Assembly (NCBI RefSeq): GCF_900109035.1
Contig: NZ_FNYD01000006.1
Span: 124,001 to 188,000, forward strand
Reading direction: 5' to 3'
Source of the DNA: Cribrihabitans marinus
Lineage (GTDB): Bacteria; Pseudomonadota; Alphaproteobacteria; Rhodobacterales; Rhodobacteraceae
DNA: 64,000 nucleotides
Shown: positions 49,601-58,895 of the stretch, in pieces
Position numbering within the stretch: position 1 is the stretch's first letter
Layout: each line of letters starts with the position of its first letter
Notes under the pieces: model-generated
The model's input: only the letters and a program-made list of their open reading frames with translations
Told to the model about the DNA's origin: nothing
The model's database searches: none
Made by a program: the position numbers and the translations under genes

Positions 49601-51048
49601 CCGTCACAGCGCTGCCGGTCGCGGCCTCCGAGATCAACCTGGTCTTCGCGCTGGACCGCTCTGGCAGCATCGGCGCGCAGGGCTGGGCCGAGCAGACCGC
49701 CGCGGTGGCCGACGCGCTTGACCTGCTGGCCGCGCAATTCGCCGGCTCCGCCACCCAGGTCGACGTTCAGATCATCACCTATGCCGGATCCGTCACCACG
49801 CTGCCGCTGGCCGATCTGCAGGATCCCGGCCTGTCGGCGGCGGTGCGCGCGCTGCCCTTCACCGGCGGCAGCACCAATTGGACCGACGCGCTGCGCGAGG
49901 CCGAGGCGTTCCTTGACGGCCAGCCCGAGACCGAGGCCAATTTCCTGTTCTTCTCCACCGATGGCGAGCCGACCAGCGGCGGGTGGGAGGCCGTTCTGGC
50001 CGACCTGACGGATGTGGGCACCAAGGGGTATTCGGTCAGCATCGAGGCTTTCGGGATCGGCCCGGATGTCGACCTGGTGACGCTGTCGCAGCTGGATCCG
50101 ACACCGACCTTACTGTCCTCACCCACGCAACTGGCCGATGCGCTGACCGAAACGCCGATCTTCAACCCCGAGTTGGTCGCATTCGAGGTCACGCTCGAGG
50201 TCGATGGCGTGGACCAGGGCGTGATCGCCGATCTGGACAGCCCGGCGCTGGTTCAGAACGGTCTGAGCTATGACCTGGCCTTTGCCGAGATCGCCGGGCT
50301 TGCCGACCTGCTGGGCACCTCGAACCGGTTCAGCGTGCGGGTAGGGTTCGATCTGGACGGCGATGCCGCCACGGCCGAGATCGAGCTGTTCGACACCGAG
50401 GTCTTTGCCCCGCTGCCCGGTGCGCAGAGCGTGGCGGGCGCCGCAGGCAGCGAGTTCCTCGCCGGCAGCGCGCTTGCGGACACGATCGGCGGCGCGGGCG
50501 GCAATGACCTGATCCTGGGATTTGGCGGCGACGATCTGTTGAACGGAGGGTCCGGAGTGGATTCGGTCCTGGCCGGGGCAGGCGATGACCGGCTTGTCGT
50601 CTCGGGGTTGAACGAGGGCGCCGGCGACCTGCTGGACGGTGGCGCGGGGCGCGACGTGCTGCAGGTGGACGCGGCCGGCGATATCGGCGCCGATCTGCTG
50701 CCCACCCTCACCCTGCGCGGGATCGAAGCGATCGACATGGAAAACGGCCAGGCCAATGCGCTGGACCTGTCGCTGTCGGACCTGCTGGACCTCTCTGACA
50801 CGCCCGACAACGCGCTTGAGGGGTTGTTGGCGCGTGCGCTGCCCGAAAGTGCGACGATCTACGGCGACACCGGCGACGTTCTGACGCTGGACGGCGGTGC
50901 CGGCAGCCAGGTCCAGGCCACCGGCGAGACGGTGAATGACGGGGCCGGCCACACGCTGGCCATCTACAATTTCGTCGCCGGCGGCAGCGTCCTGGCGACG
51001 CTGGCTGTGGATGCCGATATCAGCGTCAACGCGGCCCCGGCCGCTTGA
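46612..51048 (+). CDS. Giant FecR/VCBS/VWA/RTX-type protein, probable type I secretion substrate
   Basis: 1,478 residues, strongly acidic. Domain order: N-terminal region; FecR-like domain about residues 110-215 (LQNDVIRTAEGGGVSITFVD; MGIRGTTVLVQ); cadherin/VCBS-type Ig repeats about 383-968, including three 107-residue copies; von Willebrand A domain about 1003-1180 with MIDAS LDRSGSIG; about four RTX-like Ca-binding nonapeptides near 1273-1340 (GGAGGNDLI, LGFGGDDLL, LAGAGDDRL); and a C-terminal region for export. This is the layout of large adhesins. No N-terminal signal peptide, consistent with type I export. Start at ATG 46612 with a G-rich ribosome-binding site. Confidence 0.88.
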   Translation: MSREAYYTNGFDRDVETLSADATGAIRIPGQGLLFGAEFQRLGGDLYIHNDGAPTLRAADYFRSEPADLVAPDGAALRGDLVARLAGPEAPAQYTQAGTAPVAGPIGQVETVSGEAWADHSDGSSVRLEVGVKILQNDVIRTAEGGGVSITFVDGTIFTLSSNSRMVIDELIYDPDSAANSGGFSLIQGSFVFIAGQVAKTGGMQVDTPSATMGIRGTTVLVQIQTIDGVLSSEVTLTRDPDGAVGEIVLRDLQGNVIANIADTDSKWVVFSGDGGAREEARTALDDAEDSILIADAVAAYQSAYGRVEAGQTFVTFGTQGPGTGGTTPVPQGPGGPDLNGIDEPEAIDPSDTGPETEGTDPNAPFDEGRLRIDPVEAGELQVTGLEDSGEGSIGGALPVSGTLSSAALLQGPANGVALVLADGSYSYTPNPDFFGTDSFTYTLTDTLGNTATGTVVVNVLPVNDPPELDDASTQVAEDGRVTGALAANDIDSATLVYTLETPAANGQVALLSDGTYAYTPGADFAGTDSFTVRVSDGEGGSDLAVVSIVVLPVGDAPTVTTPTGQAQGAVTEGAAPVSVSGQLQASDPDNGAVLAWSGSADGTYGRFEIAGDGGWTYTLDPTLAEALAEGETVQESFAATVTDDTGASAAQQVTVAVTGSNDAPVVTTPTGQAQGAVTEVAGPVSVSGQLQASDPDSGAVLAWSGSADGTYGRFEIAGDGGWTYTLDPTLADALAEGETVQESFAATVTDDTGASASQQVTVAVTGSNDAPTVTTPAGQAQGAVTEGAEQTTTGGRLTASDPDQSAAVVWSGSAAGAFGAFVIASDGTWTYQLDNTLADPLAEGQVATESFLATATDALGASTTQTVTVSITGTNDLPIVARETVIEVAPGGSVAGQLAASDVETPAALSFAPGANGPANGAVTIAPDGIYAYAPAAGFQGIDRFDYTVTDADGGVSTGRVTVEVVNTSGTGGNGQLVSLAINADPAGGAPAGSVTVTALPVAASEINLVFALDRSGSIGAQGWAEQTAAVADALDLLAAQFAGSATQVDVQIITYAGSVTTLPLADLQDPGLSAAVRALPFTGGSTNWTDALREAEAFLDGQPETEANFLFFSTDGEPTSGGWEAVLADLTDVGTKGYSVSIEAFGIGPDVDLVTLSQLDPTPTLLSSPTQLADALTETPIFNPELVAFEVTLEVDGVDQGVIADLDSPALVQNGLSYDLAFAEIAGLADLLGTSNRFSVRVGFDLDGDAATAEIELFDTEVFAPLPGAQSVAGAAGSEFLAGSALADTIGGAGGNDLILGFGGDDLLNGGSGVDSVLAGAGDDRLVVSGLNEGAGDLLDGGAGRDVLQVDAAGDIGADLLPTLTLRGIEAIDMENGQANALDLSLSDLLDLSDTPDNALEGLLARALPESATIYGDTGDVLTLDGGAGSQVQATGETVNDGAGHTLAIYNFVAGGSVLATLAVDADISVNAAPAA
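48292..49254 (+). repeat. Three tandem 321-bp repeats coding VCBS domains
   Basis: Units start at 48292, 48613 and 48934 with an exact 321-base period (107 codons). The first two are nearly identical over their length (shared blocks such as GQLQASDPD, WSGSADGTYGRFEIAGDGGW and ESFAATVTDDTGAS); the third is diverged. Near-identity at the DNA level points to recent duplication and to likely length variation between strains. Confidence 0.85.
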
Positions 51049-51075
51049 CGCGCGGCGGCCGAACCGGGAAAGGAC

Positions 51076-52101
51076 ATGCGCAGCAGCCGGACGATCCACG
51101 TGATTTCGTGCCATGCCGAGGGCGAGGTGGGCGACGTGATCGTGGGCGGCGTCGCTCCGCCGCCAGGGGATACGCTGTGGGAGCAGCGGGATTTCATCGC
51201 CCGCGACCGGGCCCTGCGCGATTTCGTCCTGAACGAGCCGCGCGGCGGCGTCTTTCGCCATGTCAACCTGCTGGTGCCGCCGAAACATCCCGAGGCCGAC
51301 GCCGGCTTCATCATCATGGAGCCCGAGGACACCCCGCCGATGTCCGGCTCGAACGCGATCTGCGTGGCGACGGTGCTGCTCGATGGCGGCATCCTTCCCA
51401 TGCGCGAACCCGAAACAAGCCTGACGCTCGAGGCGCCGGGCGGGCTGGTCCGTGTCCGGGCCGCGTGCAGGGATGGCAAGGCCGTGCGCATCGCGGTCGA
51501 GAACGTGGCCAGCTTTGCCGACCGTCTGGATGCCCCGCTCGAAGTCGAAGGGCTGGGCAGCCTTGTCGTGGACACGGCCTATGGCGGCGACAGTTTCGTG
51601 GTCGTGGATGCCGAGGCGTTGGGCTTTTCCCTGCGTGCTGTTGAGGCCGCCGACCTGGCGCGGCTGGGGATGCGGGTGACACAGGCGGCGAACGAACAAC
51701 TGGGGTTTGCGCATCCCGCGCTTCCGGAGTGGGATCATATCTCGTTCTGCCTGTTTGCCGGTCCGCTCGATCCGACACCGGACGGGGTGCAGGCCACATC
51801 GGCCGTGGCGATCCGTCCGGGCAAGATCGACCGTTCGCCCACCGGAACGGCCGTGTCCGCCCGCATGGCGGTGCTGGCCGCGCGCGGCCGGATGCAGGTG
51901 GGCCAGCGCCTGGTCGCGCGGTCGATCATCGGCTCGCAATTCGAGGGGCGGATCCTGTCCGAAACCCGGGTCGGCACCCGCCCGGCCATCATGCCGCAGA
52001 TCAGCGGACGCGGGTGGATCACCGGCATCCATCAGCATATGCTGGACCCCGACGACCCCTGGCCGCGGGGCTACAGGCTGCGCGACACCTGGGGCGCGTG
52101 A
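51076..52101 (+). CDS. Proline racemase superfamily protein with Ser/Thr active-site pair
   Basis: 341 residues; length and fold motifs of proline racemase, 4-hydroxyproline epimerase and trans-3-hydroxyproline dehydratase ([71 protein letters not shown]). In racemases both catalytic bases are Cys; here the first site reads PPMSGSN (Ser90) and the second DRSPTGT (Thr256). Thr at the second site is typical of dehydratases and Ser at the first is known in some epimerases; the combination makes the reaction hard to predict. Good ribosome-binding site (aaagga). It is followed by a rhodanese gene. Confidence 0.85.
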   Translation: MRSSRTIHVISCHAEGEVGDVIVGGVAPPPGDTLWEQRDFIARDRALRDFVLNEPRGGVFRHVNLLVPPKHPEADAGFIIMEPEDTPPMSGSNAICVATVLLDGGILPMREPETSLTLEAPGGLVRVRAACRDGKAVRIAVENVASFADRLDAPLEVEGLGSLVVDTAYGGDSFVVVDAEALGFSLRAVEAADLARLGMRVTQAANEQLGFAHPALPEWDHISFCLFAGPLDPTPDGVQATSAVAIRPGKIDRSPTGTAVSARMAVLAARGRMQVGQRLVARSIIGSQFEGRILSETRVGTRPAIMPQISGRGWITGIHQHMLDPDDPWPRGYRLRDTWGA

Positions 52102-52141
52102 CGGCCGCGGGCCGGATCATCGAGGCGACAGGAGGATACCG

Positions 52142-52534
52142 ATGGCACGAACGGTTCAGGACATGCTGGCAGAGGCCAACGCCGAGGTGGAACGCATCGA
52201 CGGCCACAGGGCGCAGGTTCTGGTGGCCAAGGGGGCGCTGCTCCTCGACATCCGCGACGCGCCCGAGTTGCAGGCGACGGGCCGGGCCGAGGGCGCGCAT
52301 CACATCCCGCGCGGCATGCTGGAGTTCCGCGCCGATCCCGCCTCGCAGTTCCACGACACCGAGATGCGTCCCGACCGTCCGGTCGTGCTGCATTGCGCGT
52401 CGGGCGGGCGCGCGGCGCTGGCCGGCAAGCTGCTCAAGGACATGGGCTATACCCAGGTCTACAACATGGGCGGGCTCAAGGATTGGCAGGAGGCCGGTGG
52501 TGCCACGGTCGAACCGCTGGATCCGGGTATGTAG
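52142..52534 (+). CDS. Rhodanese-like sulfurtransferase
   Basis: 130 residues, single rhodanese domain. The active-site cysteine lies in PVVLHCASGGRAALAG; the flanking motifs VLVAKGALLLDIRDAPELQ, GAHHIPRGMLEFRAD and MGYTQVYNMGGLKDWQEAGG are typical. Transfers sulfane sulfur or acts as a redox sensor; substrate unknown. It lies 40 bases after the racemase-family gene on the same strand and is convergent with the alpha/beta hydrolase gene (3 bases between stops). Confidence 0.9.
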   Translation: MARTVQDMLAEANAEVERIDGHRAQVLVAKGALLLDIRDAPELQATGRAEGAHHIPRGMLEFRADPASQFHDTEMRPDRPVVLHCASGGRAALAGKLLKDMGYTQVYNMGGLKDWQEAGGATVEPLDPGM

Positions 52535-52537
52535 CGT

Positions 52538-53296
52538 TCAGGCGTTCAGGAAGCCGCGCAGCGCCGCCTCGAACTCGCGCGGCTTCTCGGCATGCAGCCA
52601 GTGGCCTGCGCCGGGGATCTTGACGAAGCGGGCGCGCGGGAACAGCCGGCGGATCTCGTCGCGATGCTCGGGGCGCACATAGTCCGACGCTGCGCCCGAC
52701 AGGAACAGCGCCACGCCCGGCCAGTGTGCGTCGATTTCGGGGAAGCCCATGATCTGCGGCATCTGGTCGGCCAGGGCATCCAGGTTCAGCAGCCATTTCC
52801 CGGCCTTGAGGTCCAGTGACTGGGTGAAGAAGCTCTGCAACGCCGGCTCGACGCCCTGCGCGCCCAGCTGCGCCTCGGCCTCGGAGCGTCGCGTGATCCC
52901 CGACAGGTCGACGCCGCGCATCGCCTCGATGTAGGGCAGTTGCGAATGGGAATAGGCCACCGGCGCGATGTCGGCCACCACCAGCTTGCGCACCGCTTGC
53001 GGGTGGGTCAGCGCCAGCACCATCGCCGCCTTGCCCCCCATGGAATGGCCCGCCACGTCGGCCACCCCGTCCAGCGAGTCGATCACCTCGGCCAGGTCGT
53101 CCGCCATCGCCGGATAGTCGTGCCGCTCAGATTGCGGGCTTTGCCCGTGGTTGCGCATGTCCACCGCGATCACCTGGCGTTCGTCCGACAGGCGCTTGGC
53201 GATGACGCCCCAGTTGCGGGCCGAGCCATAGAGGCCATGAGCGATGAGCAGGGGCGGGAGGTCTGTTGGCGCGCCGTGTGTGATGACGTTCAGCAT
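52538..53296 (-). CDS. Alpha/beta hydrolase
   Basis: 252 residues. Oxyanion-hole motif LLIAHGLYGSARNWGVIAKR, nucleophile elbow ADVAGHSMGGKAAMVLAL (Ser in GHSMG), acid region LFLSGAASDYVRPEHRDEI and catalytic His in IPGAGHWLHAEKPREFE. This is the YbfF-type esterase pattern; the natural substrate is unknown. Start ATG at 53296 (MLNVITHGAPTDLP). The next gene is divergent, with 93 bases between the starts. Confidence 0.9.
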   Translation of the reverse strand: MLNVITHGAPTDLPPLLIAHGLYGSARNWGVIAKRLSDERQVIAVDMRNHGQSPQSERHDYPAMADDLAEVIDSLDGVADVAGHSMGGKAAMVLALTHPQAVRKLVVADIAPVAYSHSQLPYIEAMRGVDLSGITRRSEAEAQLGAQGVEPALQSFFTQSLDLKAGKWLLNLDALADQMPQIMGFPEIDAHWPGVALFLSGAASDYVRPEHRDEIRRLFPRARFVKIPGAGHWLHAEKPREFEAALRGFLNA

Positions 53297-53389
53297 GGAC
53301 CCGGTGATACAGCCCATGCGCCGCTGCTGCCAGCCCCATTGAGGCCGCCGGCCCTTGGCGCTAGATTGCCCGCTGGAAAAGGGACCGCC

Positions 53390-53764
53390 ATGACCGAACT
53401 GACCGCCGTTCAGGCCCATATCGTCGACACGATCGCCCTGCTGCAGGACAGGCTGGGCGTGCGCGGCAAGACGCTGGCCCAGGCGCTCAGGCGCGCGCGT
53501 CACCGGCTGCCGCGCCGGGTCTACAAGCAGGCCATGCGGCTGGCGCAGGCCGAACCGATGGCGGCGCATCCGAAATTGCGGCTGACGCTGGACACCCCGC
53601 CACTGGCCCGCGCCGCCGAAGAGGTGCAGTCGCATCTGCGCGACATCGACAAGGCCGATCGGCGCAAGGGCTGGTGGCTGGGCGTTCTGGGCGGCATGGC
53701 CTTCAATCTCCTGCTGCTCATCATCCTTCTGCTGGTTGCGCTCTACTGGTTCTCTCCGGCGTGA
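53390..53764 (+). CDS. Small protein with a C-terminal membrane helix
   Basis: 124 residues. A basic, helical N-terminal part (TLAQALRRARHRLPRRVYKQ), an amphipathic middle and a C-terminal hydrophobic anchor (GMAFNLLLLIILLLVALYWF). This looks like a tail-anchored inner-membrane protein. I do not recognise the family. Its 3' end overlaps the end of the convergent DUF817 gene by 44 bases. Confidence 0.7.
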   Translation: MTELTAVQAHIVDTIALLQDRLGVRGKTLAQALRRARHRLPRRVYKQAMRLAQAEPMAAHPKLRLTLDTPPLARAAEEVQSHLRDIDKADRRKGWWLGVLGGMAFNLLLLIILLLVALYWFSPA

Positions 53765-54548
53765 CCGGCCGGCGGGACAGCGCGTCGCGATAGACAAGGG
53801 TGACGGTGGTGAAGCTGACAAACAGCAGCAGATACCACGACCCCATCTTTGACAGGCTGACCCATTTGAACGTGTGCTGGCCGGCATAGACCCAGGTGCC
53901 GGTCCCGGTGCCCACATTCTCGGCCAGCCACAGGAAGAAACTGGACAGGAATGCGGCCAGCGGCAGCGGCATCCAGTAGTCGTTGCCGCCGATCCGGAAC
54001 CAGATCCGCGTGCGCGCGAAGAACAGCACGGTGGCGGCAAACAGCGCCATCCGGATGTCGGGCAGGAAATGGTGGGAGAAGAAGTTGACATAGATCGCCG
54101 CTGCCAGTGCCACGGTCATCCAGAACGGCGGGTAGGGGGCAAAGCGCATCTCGAACACGCGGATCACCCGCGCCATGTAGCTGCCGACGCTGGCATACAT
54201 GAAGCCCGAGAACAGCGGCACGCCCCACAGCTTCATCACCGCCGGTTCGGGATAGGCCCAGCTGCCGGCATCGACCTTGAAGATCTCCATCGCCGTGCCG
54301 GTCAGGTGGAACAGCGCGATCACCCGAACCTCGCGCCAGCTTTCCAGACCCAGGGCCAGAAAGGCGGCCTGAATCGCGATGGTATAGACGAGGAGCGCGT
54401 CGTAGCGGGCGACCGGCCAGCCGTCCTGCCACAGCGCCTTGGACGCGATCAGCCCGCCCAGCATCAGGATGCCGAACAGGCAGGCCCAGCCCTGTTTCAG
54501 CACGAACATCACAAACTCGGCCAGCGCAAATGGCAGCCGGGCGCGCAT
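53721..54548 (-). CDS. DUF817 family membrane protein
   Basis: 275 residues with about seven hydrophobic helices. The family is recognisable from ALAEFVMFVLKQGWACLFGI, ALFHLTGTAMEIFKVDAGSW, MKLWGVPLFSGFMYASVGSY, NFFSHHFLPDIRMALFAATV and GTGTWVYAGQHTFKWVSLSK. Function unknown. The start at 54548 (MRARLPFALAEF) has ggga 7 bases upstream; a longer frame from 54659 lacks a ribosome-binding site. The 44-base convergent overlap with the preceding gene is unusual but both stops are clear. 54549-54746 holds no gene but has GC-rich inverted repeats likely to act as a terminator of glyA. Confidence 0.85.
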   Translation of the reverse strand: MRARLPFALAEFVMFVLKQGWACLFGILMLGGLIASKALWQDGWPVARYDALLVYTIAIQAAFLALGLESWREVRVIALFHLTGTAMEIFKVDAGSWAYPEPAVMKLWGVPLFSGFMYASVGSYMARVIRVFEMRFAPYPPFWMTVALAAAIYVNFFSHHFLPDIRMALFAATVLFFARTRIWFRIGGNDYWMPLPLAAFLSSFFLWLAENVGTGTGTWVYAGQHTFKWVSLSKMGSWYLLLFVSFTTVTLVYRDALSRRPVTPERTSRAQPAEG

Positions 54549-54746
54549 CGCGTCTCCCAGCCTGCGCTCCAGCGCGCGGGTTGCGTTGGCCGAACCTGCC
54601 GAACCGCTCGCGGCCGCGCCCGAGGGTCGTGCGGGATCTGACCCGGGGTCAGTCACCATCTGAAAACCGCCGCCGCCGGCCGCATGCCGGCGCGGGCCGG
54701 CGGAACCTTGATGCCGCCGCCCCCTTGGTGTGGATGCCGTCAGGCG

Positions 54747-56042
<1,296 letters not shown>

Positions 56043-56071
56043 GGAGGCTCCGAATGGCTGGGGGTGGCTTT

Positions 56072-56096
56072 GGCGGATTTCCTATCGGAAACCGCC
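56072..56096. other. Hairpin in the glyA-nadK divergent region
   Basis: GGCGG-A-TTTCC, loop TATC, GGAAA-CCGCC, with one bulged base. It begins 30 bases before the glyA start on the minus strand. It could be a leader structure or a protein site. No known riboswitch consensus recognised. Confidence 0.4.
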
Positions 56097-56211
56097 GCGC
56101 GCGGAAAGACTGGAATGCGACGGTTTTGCCACGGGCGGCGGCAAGGCTGGCCTAAGCGGGAAAGGTATGATTGTTTCGGAACCGAATGCGCAGCACCGGA
56201 AACCCCAGCGG

Positions 56212-56973
56212 ATGACAAAGAGAATCGCCTTTCTGGCCAGCGACGCGCCGGTGGCGCAGACCGCGCGGGCGACCCTGATCGGGCGCTATGGCGATGCCGA
56301 ACCGGCGCAGTCCGACGTGATCGTGGCGCTGGGCGGCGACGGGTTCATGCTGCGCACGCTGCACGACACGCAGCACCTGGATGTGCCGGTCTATGGCATG
56401 AACCGCGGCACGATCGGGTTCCTGATGAACGAATACAGCGAGACCGATCTGCTGGACCGGCTGTCCGAGACCGAGGAGGAGGTGATCAACCCTTTGTCGA
56501 TGCGCGCCCGCGACCGCGCCGGGCGCGATCACGCGGCGCTGGCAATCAACGAGGTGTCGCTGCTGCGCGCCGGTCCGCAGGCGGCCTGGCTGAAGATCAC
56601 GGTTGATGGCCGGGTCCGCATGGCCGAACTGGTCTGTGACGGTGCCCTGCTGGCCACGCCGGCGGGCTCGACCGCCTATAACTACTCCGCGCATGGCCCG
56701 ATCCTGCCGATCGGCGCCGATGTCCTCGCCCTGACTGCCATTGCCGCGTTCCGCCCGCGGCGCTGGCGCGGCGCGCTGCTGCCCAAGTCGGCGCATGTCC
56801 GGTTCGACGTGCTGGACCCTGTGAAACGCCCCGTGATGGCCGATGCGGATTCCATCTCGATCAAGGATATCGACTGGGTCGAGATCCGCTCGGAGCCGGC
56901 CATTTCCCACCGGATCCTGTTCGATCCGGGGCATGGTCTGGAAGAGCGCCTGATCTCCGAGCAATTCTCGTGA
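56212..56973 (+). CDS. nadK: NAD kinase
   Basis: Phosphorylates NAD to NADP. 253 residues. The diagnostic GGDG motif is in VIVALGGDGFMLRTLHDTQH; the NE/SxLxR region is in LAINEVSLLRAGPQAAWLKI; the substrate motif is LLATPAGSTAYNYSAHGPIL. Start chosen at MTKRIAFLASDAPVA; an in-frame ATG 15 codons earlier (MIVSEPNAQH) has a better-looking ribosome-binding site, so the true start is not certain. It is divergent from glyA. Confidence 0.93.
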   Translation: MTKRIAFLASDAPVAQTARATLIGRYGDAEPAQSDVIVALGGDGFMLRTLHDTQHLDVPVYGMNRGTIGFLMNEYSETDLLDRLSETEEEVINPLSMRARDRAGRDHAALAINEVSLLRAGPQAAWLKITVDGRVRMAELVCDGALLATPAGSTAYNYSAHGPILPIGADVLALTAIAAFRPRRWRGALLPKSAHVRFDVLDPVKRPVMADADSISIKDIDWVEIRSEPAISHRILFDPGHGLEERLISEQFS

Positions 56974-57283
56974 AAACCCTTTCAGTTCAGCATGATAACG
57001 CTGTTTTCACCCTTCTGTGAATAAGGTCACAGCCGGGCCCGCTGGATTCGGTTACTGTCCAAGCTGCCGATGAAAAGGTCCTGGTTGGAAGTGAGTGGCC
57101 GGTCAGGGCCCGTATATTTTACGAGTGTGCCTGTTGCGTTCATGAGGGCGCGGGAAGACCGCATCGTGTTGACCCGCGTCCGAGTGCGCAGATTGCATCG
57201 GCTTGATACTTGCCGTATCGGCCCCGGACCTGGCGTTCCCAATCCGTCTTGTCCGGGGTCTATTTCCGTTCGGACCACACCGG
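56974..57283. other. 310-base intergenic region between nadK and the amidase gene
   Basis: No supportable gene; short open frames here lack a ribosome-binding site. It contains an inverted repeat CCCCGGAC (57222-57229) / GTCCGGGG (57251-57258) with a 21-base loop. On the minus strand this lies just after the amidase stop, so it may be its terminator. The left arm shares the 12-mer gccccggacctg with the palindrome inside valS. Confidence 0.5.
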
Positions 57284-58720
57284 TTAGCGCCCGGCCATGC
57301 GGTCCCAGAGCGGTTCGCACATCCGGCCCAGCCGCGCCTCGACCGCGCTGGCGGCATCCACCGCCAGATCCTCGCGCCAGCGCTGCGCCACGATCTGAAC
57401 ATTGACCGGCTGCGGGCCGCGTGGCAGTTCGGCCAGCCGCGCCGGAACGCAGGCCGCCGGCAGCCCGACGAAGTTCATCGCATAGGACCACACCGCGGCA
57501 CCCAGCACCTCGTGCACGCCCTCGGCCCCCTCGGTGTCGCGGTCGGGCGCAAAGAACGGCTGCGGCAGGAACGGGGTCAGGACCAGCGGGTAGCGCTCCA
57601 GGAACAGAGACCAGTCGCGGGCATATCCGCTGCGCTGCGCCATGACCCGCAGCAGCTCGTCCCCGTGAAAGGGCGGGAATTCCTGGAAATAGACCTCGAA
57701 GATGTCGCGCACGGTCTGCGACCCATGCGCGTCGATATCGGGCTTCATCAGGGCATGGACTTCGCCCATCAGCGCCCGGTAGCCCGCGCGCCCGGCTTCG
57801 AAGGCATCCGGCGTCGTGACCTCCTCGACCATGTAGCCCGCGTCGGTCAGCGCGTCGCGGGCGGCGCAGAGCGCGGCATCGACCTCGGGATGCAGGTCAT
57901 AGCCATAGGTCTCGCGGGTGAAGGCCACCCGCAGCGGCGCGTCCGACGGCGCCCCGCGCCAGGGCAGGGGCACGTGGAACGGATCGAGCGGGTCGGGGGC
58001 GATCATCGCCGGCATTGCCAGGTGCAGATCCTCGGCCGACCGGGTGAGCAGGCCCTGAACCGACATGGACTGTGCCAGCATGCCCCGCTCGGCGCTCTGG
58101 CCCGGGTTCCAGGCGGGCACCCGGCCCAGCCCCGGCTTGACCGTGACCGCGCCATTGGCGGCGGCCGGAAAGCGCAGGCTGCCGCCGATGTCGTTGCCAT
58201 GCGCCAGCGCGCCGATGCCGGCCATCACCGCTGCACCGGCCCCGCCCGAAGAGCCGCCGGGCGAGACATGATCGCCCCACGGGTTGTGCGTGCGCCCGAA
58301 AAGCGGATTGTCGGTGTCCGCCCGGAACGAGAATTCCGGCGTGTTGGTGCGCCCGATCACCACGGCGCCCGCCTGCGTCAGACTGCGCACGACCGGCGCG
58401 TCATCCGGCGCAATCAGGTCCTTCAGCGCCGGCAGCCCGTTCGAGGTGGCGTATCCCTTCTGGTCGACATTGATCTTGATGGTGACGGGCACACCGTGCA
58501 ACGACCCGGTCGCGGCGCCTGCCGCGCGCTCGCGGTCCAGCGCAAGCGCCCGCGCGCGCGCCTCGTCGGCGCAAGCCTCGACCACCGCGTTCAGGCCGGG
58601 ATTCACCGCGTCCATCCGCGCCAGCGCCGCCTCGACGACCGTCTCGACACTCAGGTCACCGGTTCGGGTGCGCTCGGCGGTTTCGACGGCGCCGAGGCGC
58701 CAGATATCCGTTTGTGCCAC
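57284..58720 (-). CDS. Amidase (amidase signature family)
   Basis: 478 residues. The Ser-cisSer-Lys triad is visible: Lys in HGVPVTIKINVDQKG, cis-Ser in SPGGSSGGAGAAVMAGIGAL, and the nucleophile Ser in HGNDIGGSLRFPAAANG. It hydrolyses an amide or possibly a nitrogenous xenobiotic; substrate not predictable. It is not GatA: no gatB/gatC neighbours and the C-terminal part differs. Start ATG at 58720 (MAQTDIWRLGAVET). It is divergent from the Hint-domain gene. Confidence 0.92.
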   Translation of the reverse strand: MAQTDIWRLGAVETAERTRTGDLSVETVVEAALARMDAVNPGLNAVVEACADEARARALALDRERAAGAATGSLHGVPVTIKINVDQKGYATSNGLPALKDLIAPDDAPVVRSLTQAGAVVIGRTNTPEFSFRADTDNPLFGRTHNPWGDHVSPGGSSGGAGAAVMAGIGALAHGNDIGGSLRFPAAANGAVTVKPGLGRVPAWNPGQSAERGMLAQSMSVQGLLTRSAEDLHLAMPAMIAPDPLDPFHVPLPWRGAPSDAPLRVAFTRETYGYDLHPEVDAALCAARDALTDAGYMVEEVTTPDAFEAGRAGYRALMGEVHALMKPDIDAHGSQTVRDIFEVYFQEFPPFHGDELLRVMAQRSGYARDWSLFLERYPLVLTPFLPQPFFAPDRDTEGAEGVHEVLGAAVWSYAMNFVGLPAACVPARLAELPRGPQPVNVQIVAQRWREDLAVDAASAVEARLGRMCEPLWDRMAGR

Positions 58721-58895
58721 GTGGGATCTCCGTCATCGAGGGGCGTCGCTCCGACTGTGGGCGAGAACGGGATGCGACCGCAAGCCGCGTCCTCCAAAAT
58801 ACACTTTTGTCGGGAGTAATTCTTTTATTAATCACCTTAAGACGTTATTCAGTCAGGAGAAACGACCTTTCCATGTTTTACTAGTTACACGAGCA

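Noticed and set aside
57027-57491. 154-codon frame between nadK and the amidase, ending FIGSLDSNRIQRARL
   Set aside because: It overlaps the amidase gene antiparallel to nothing useful, shares no family and has no ribosome-binding site at any internal ATG.
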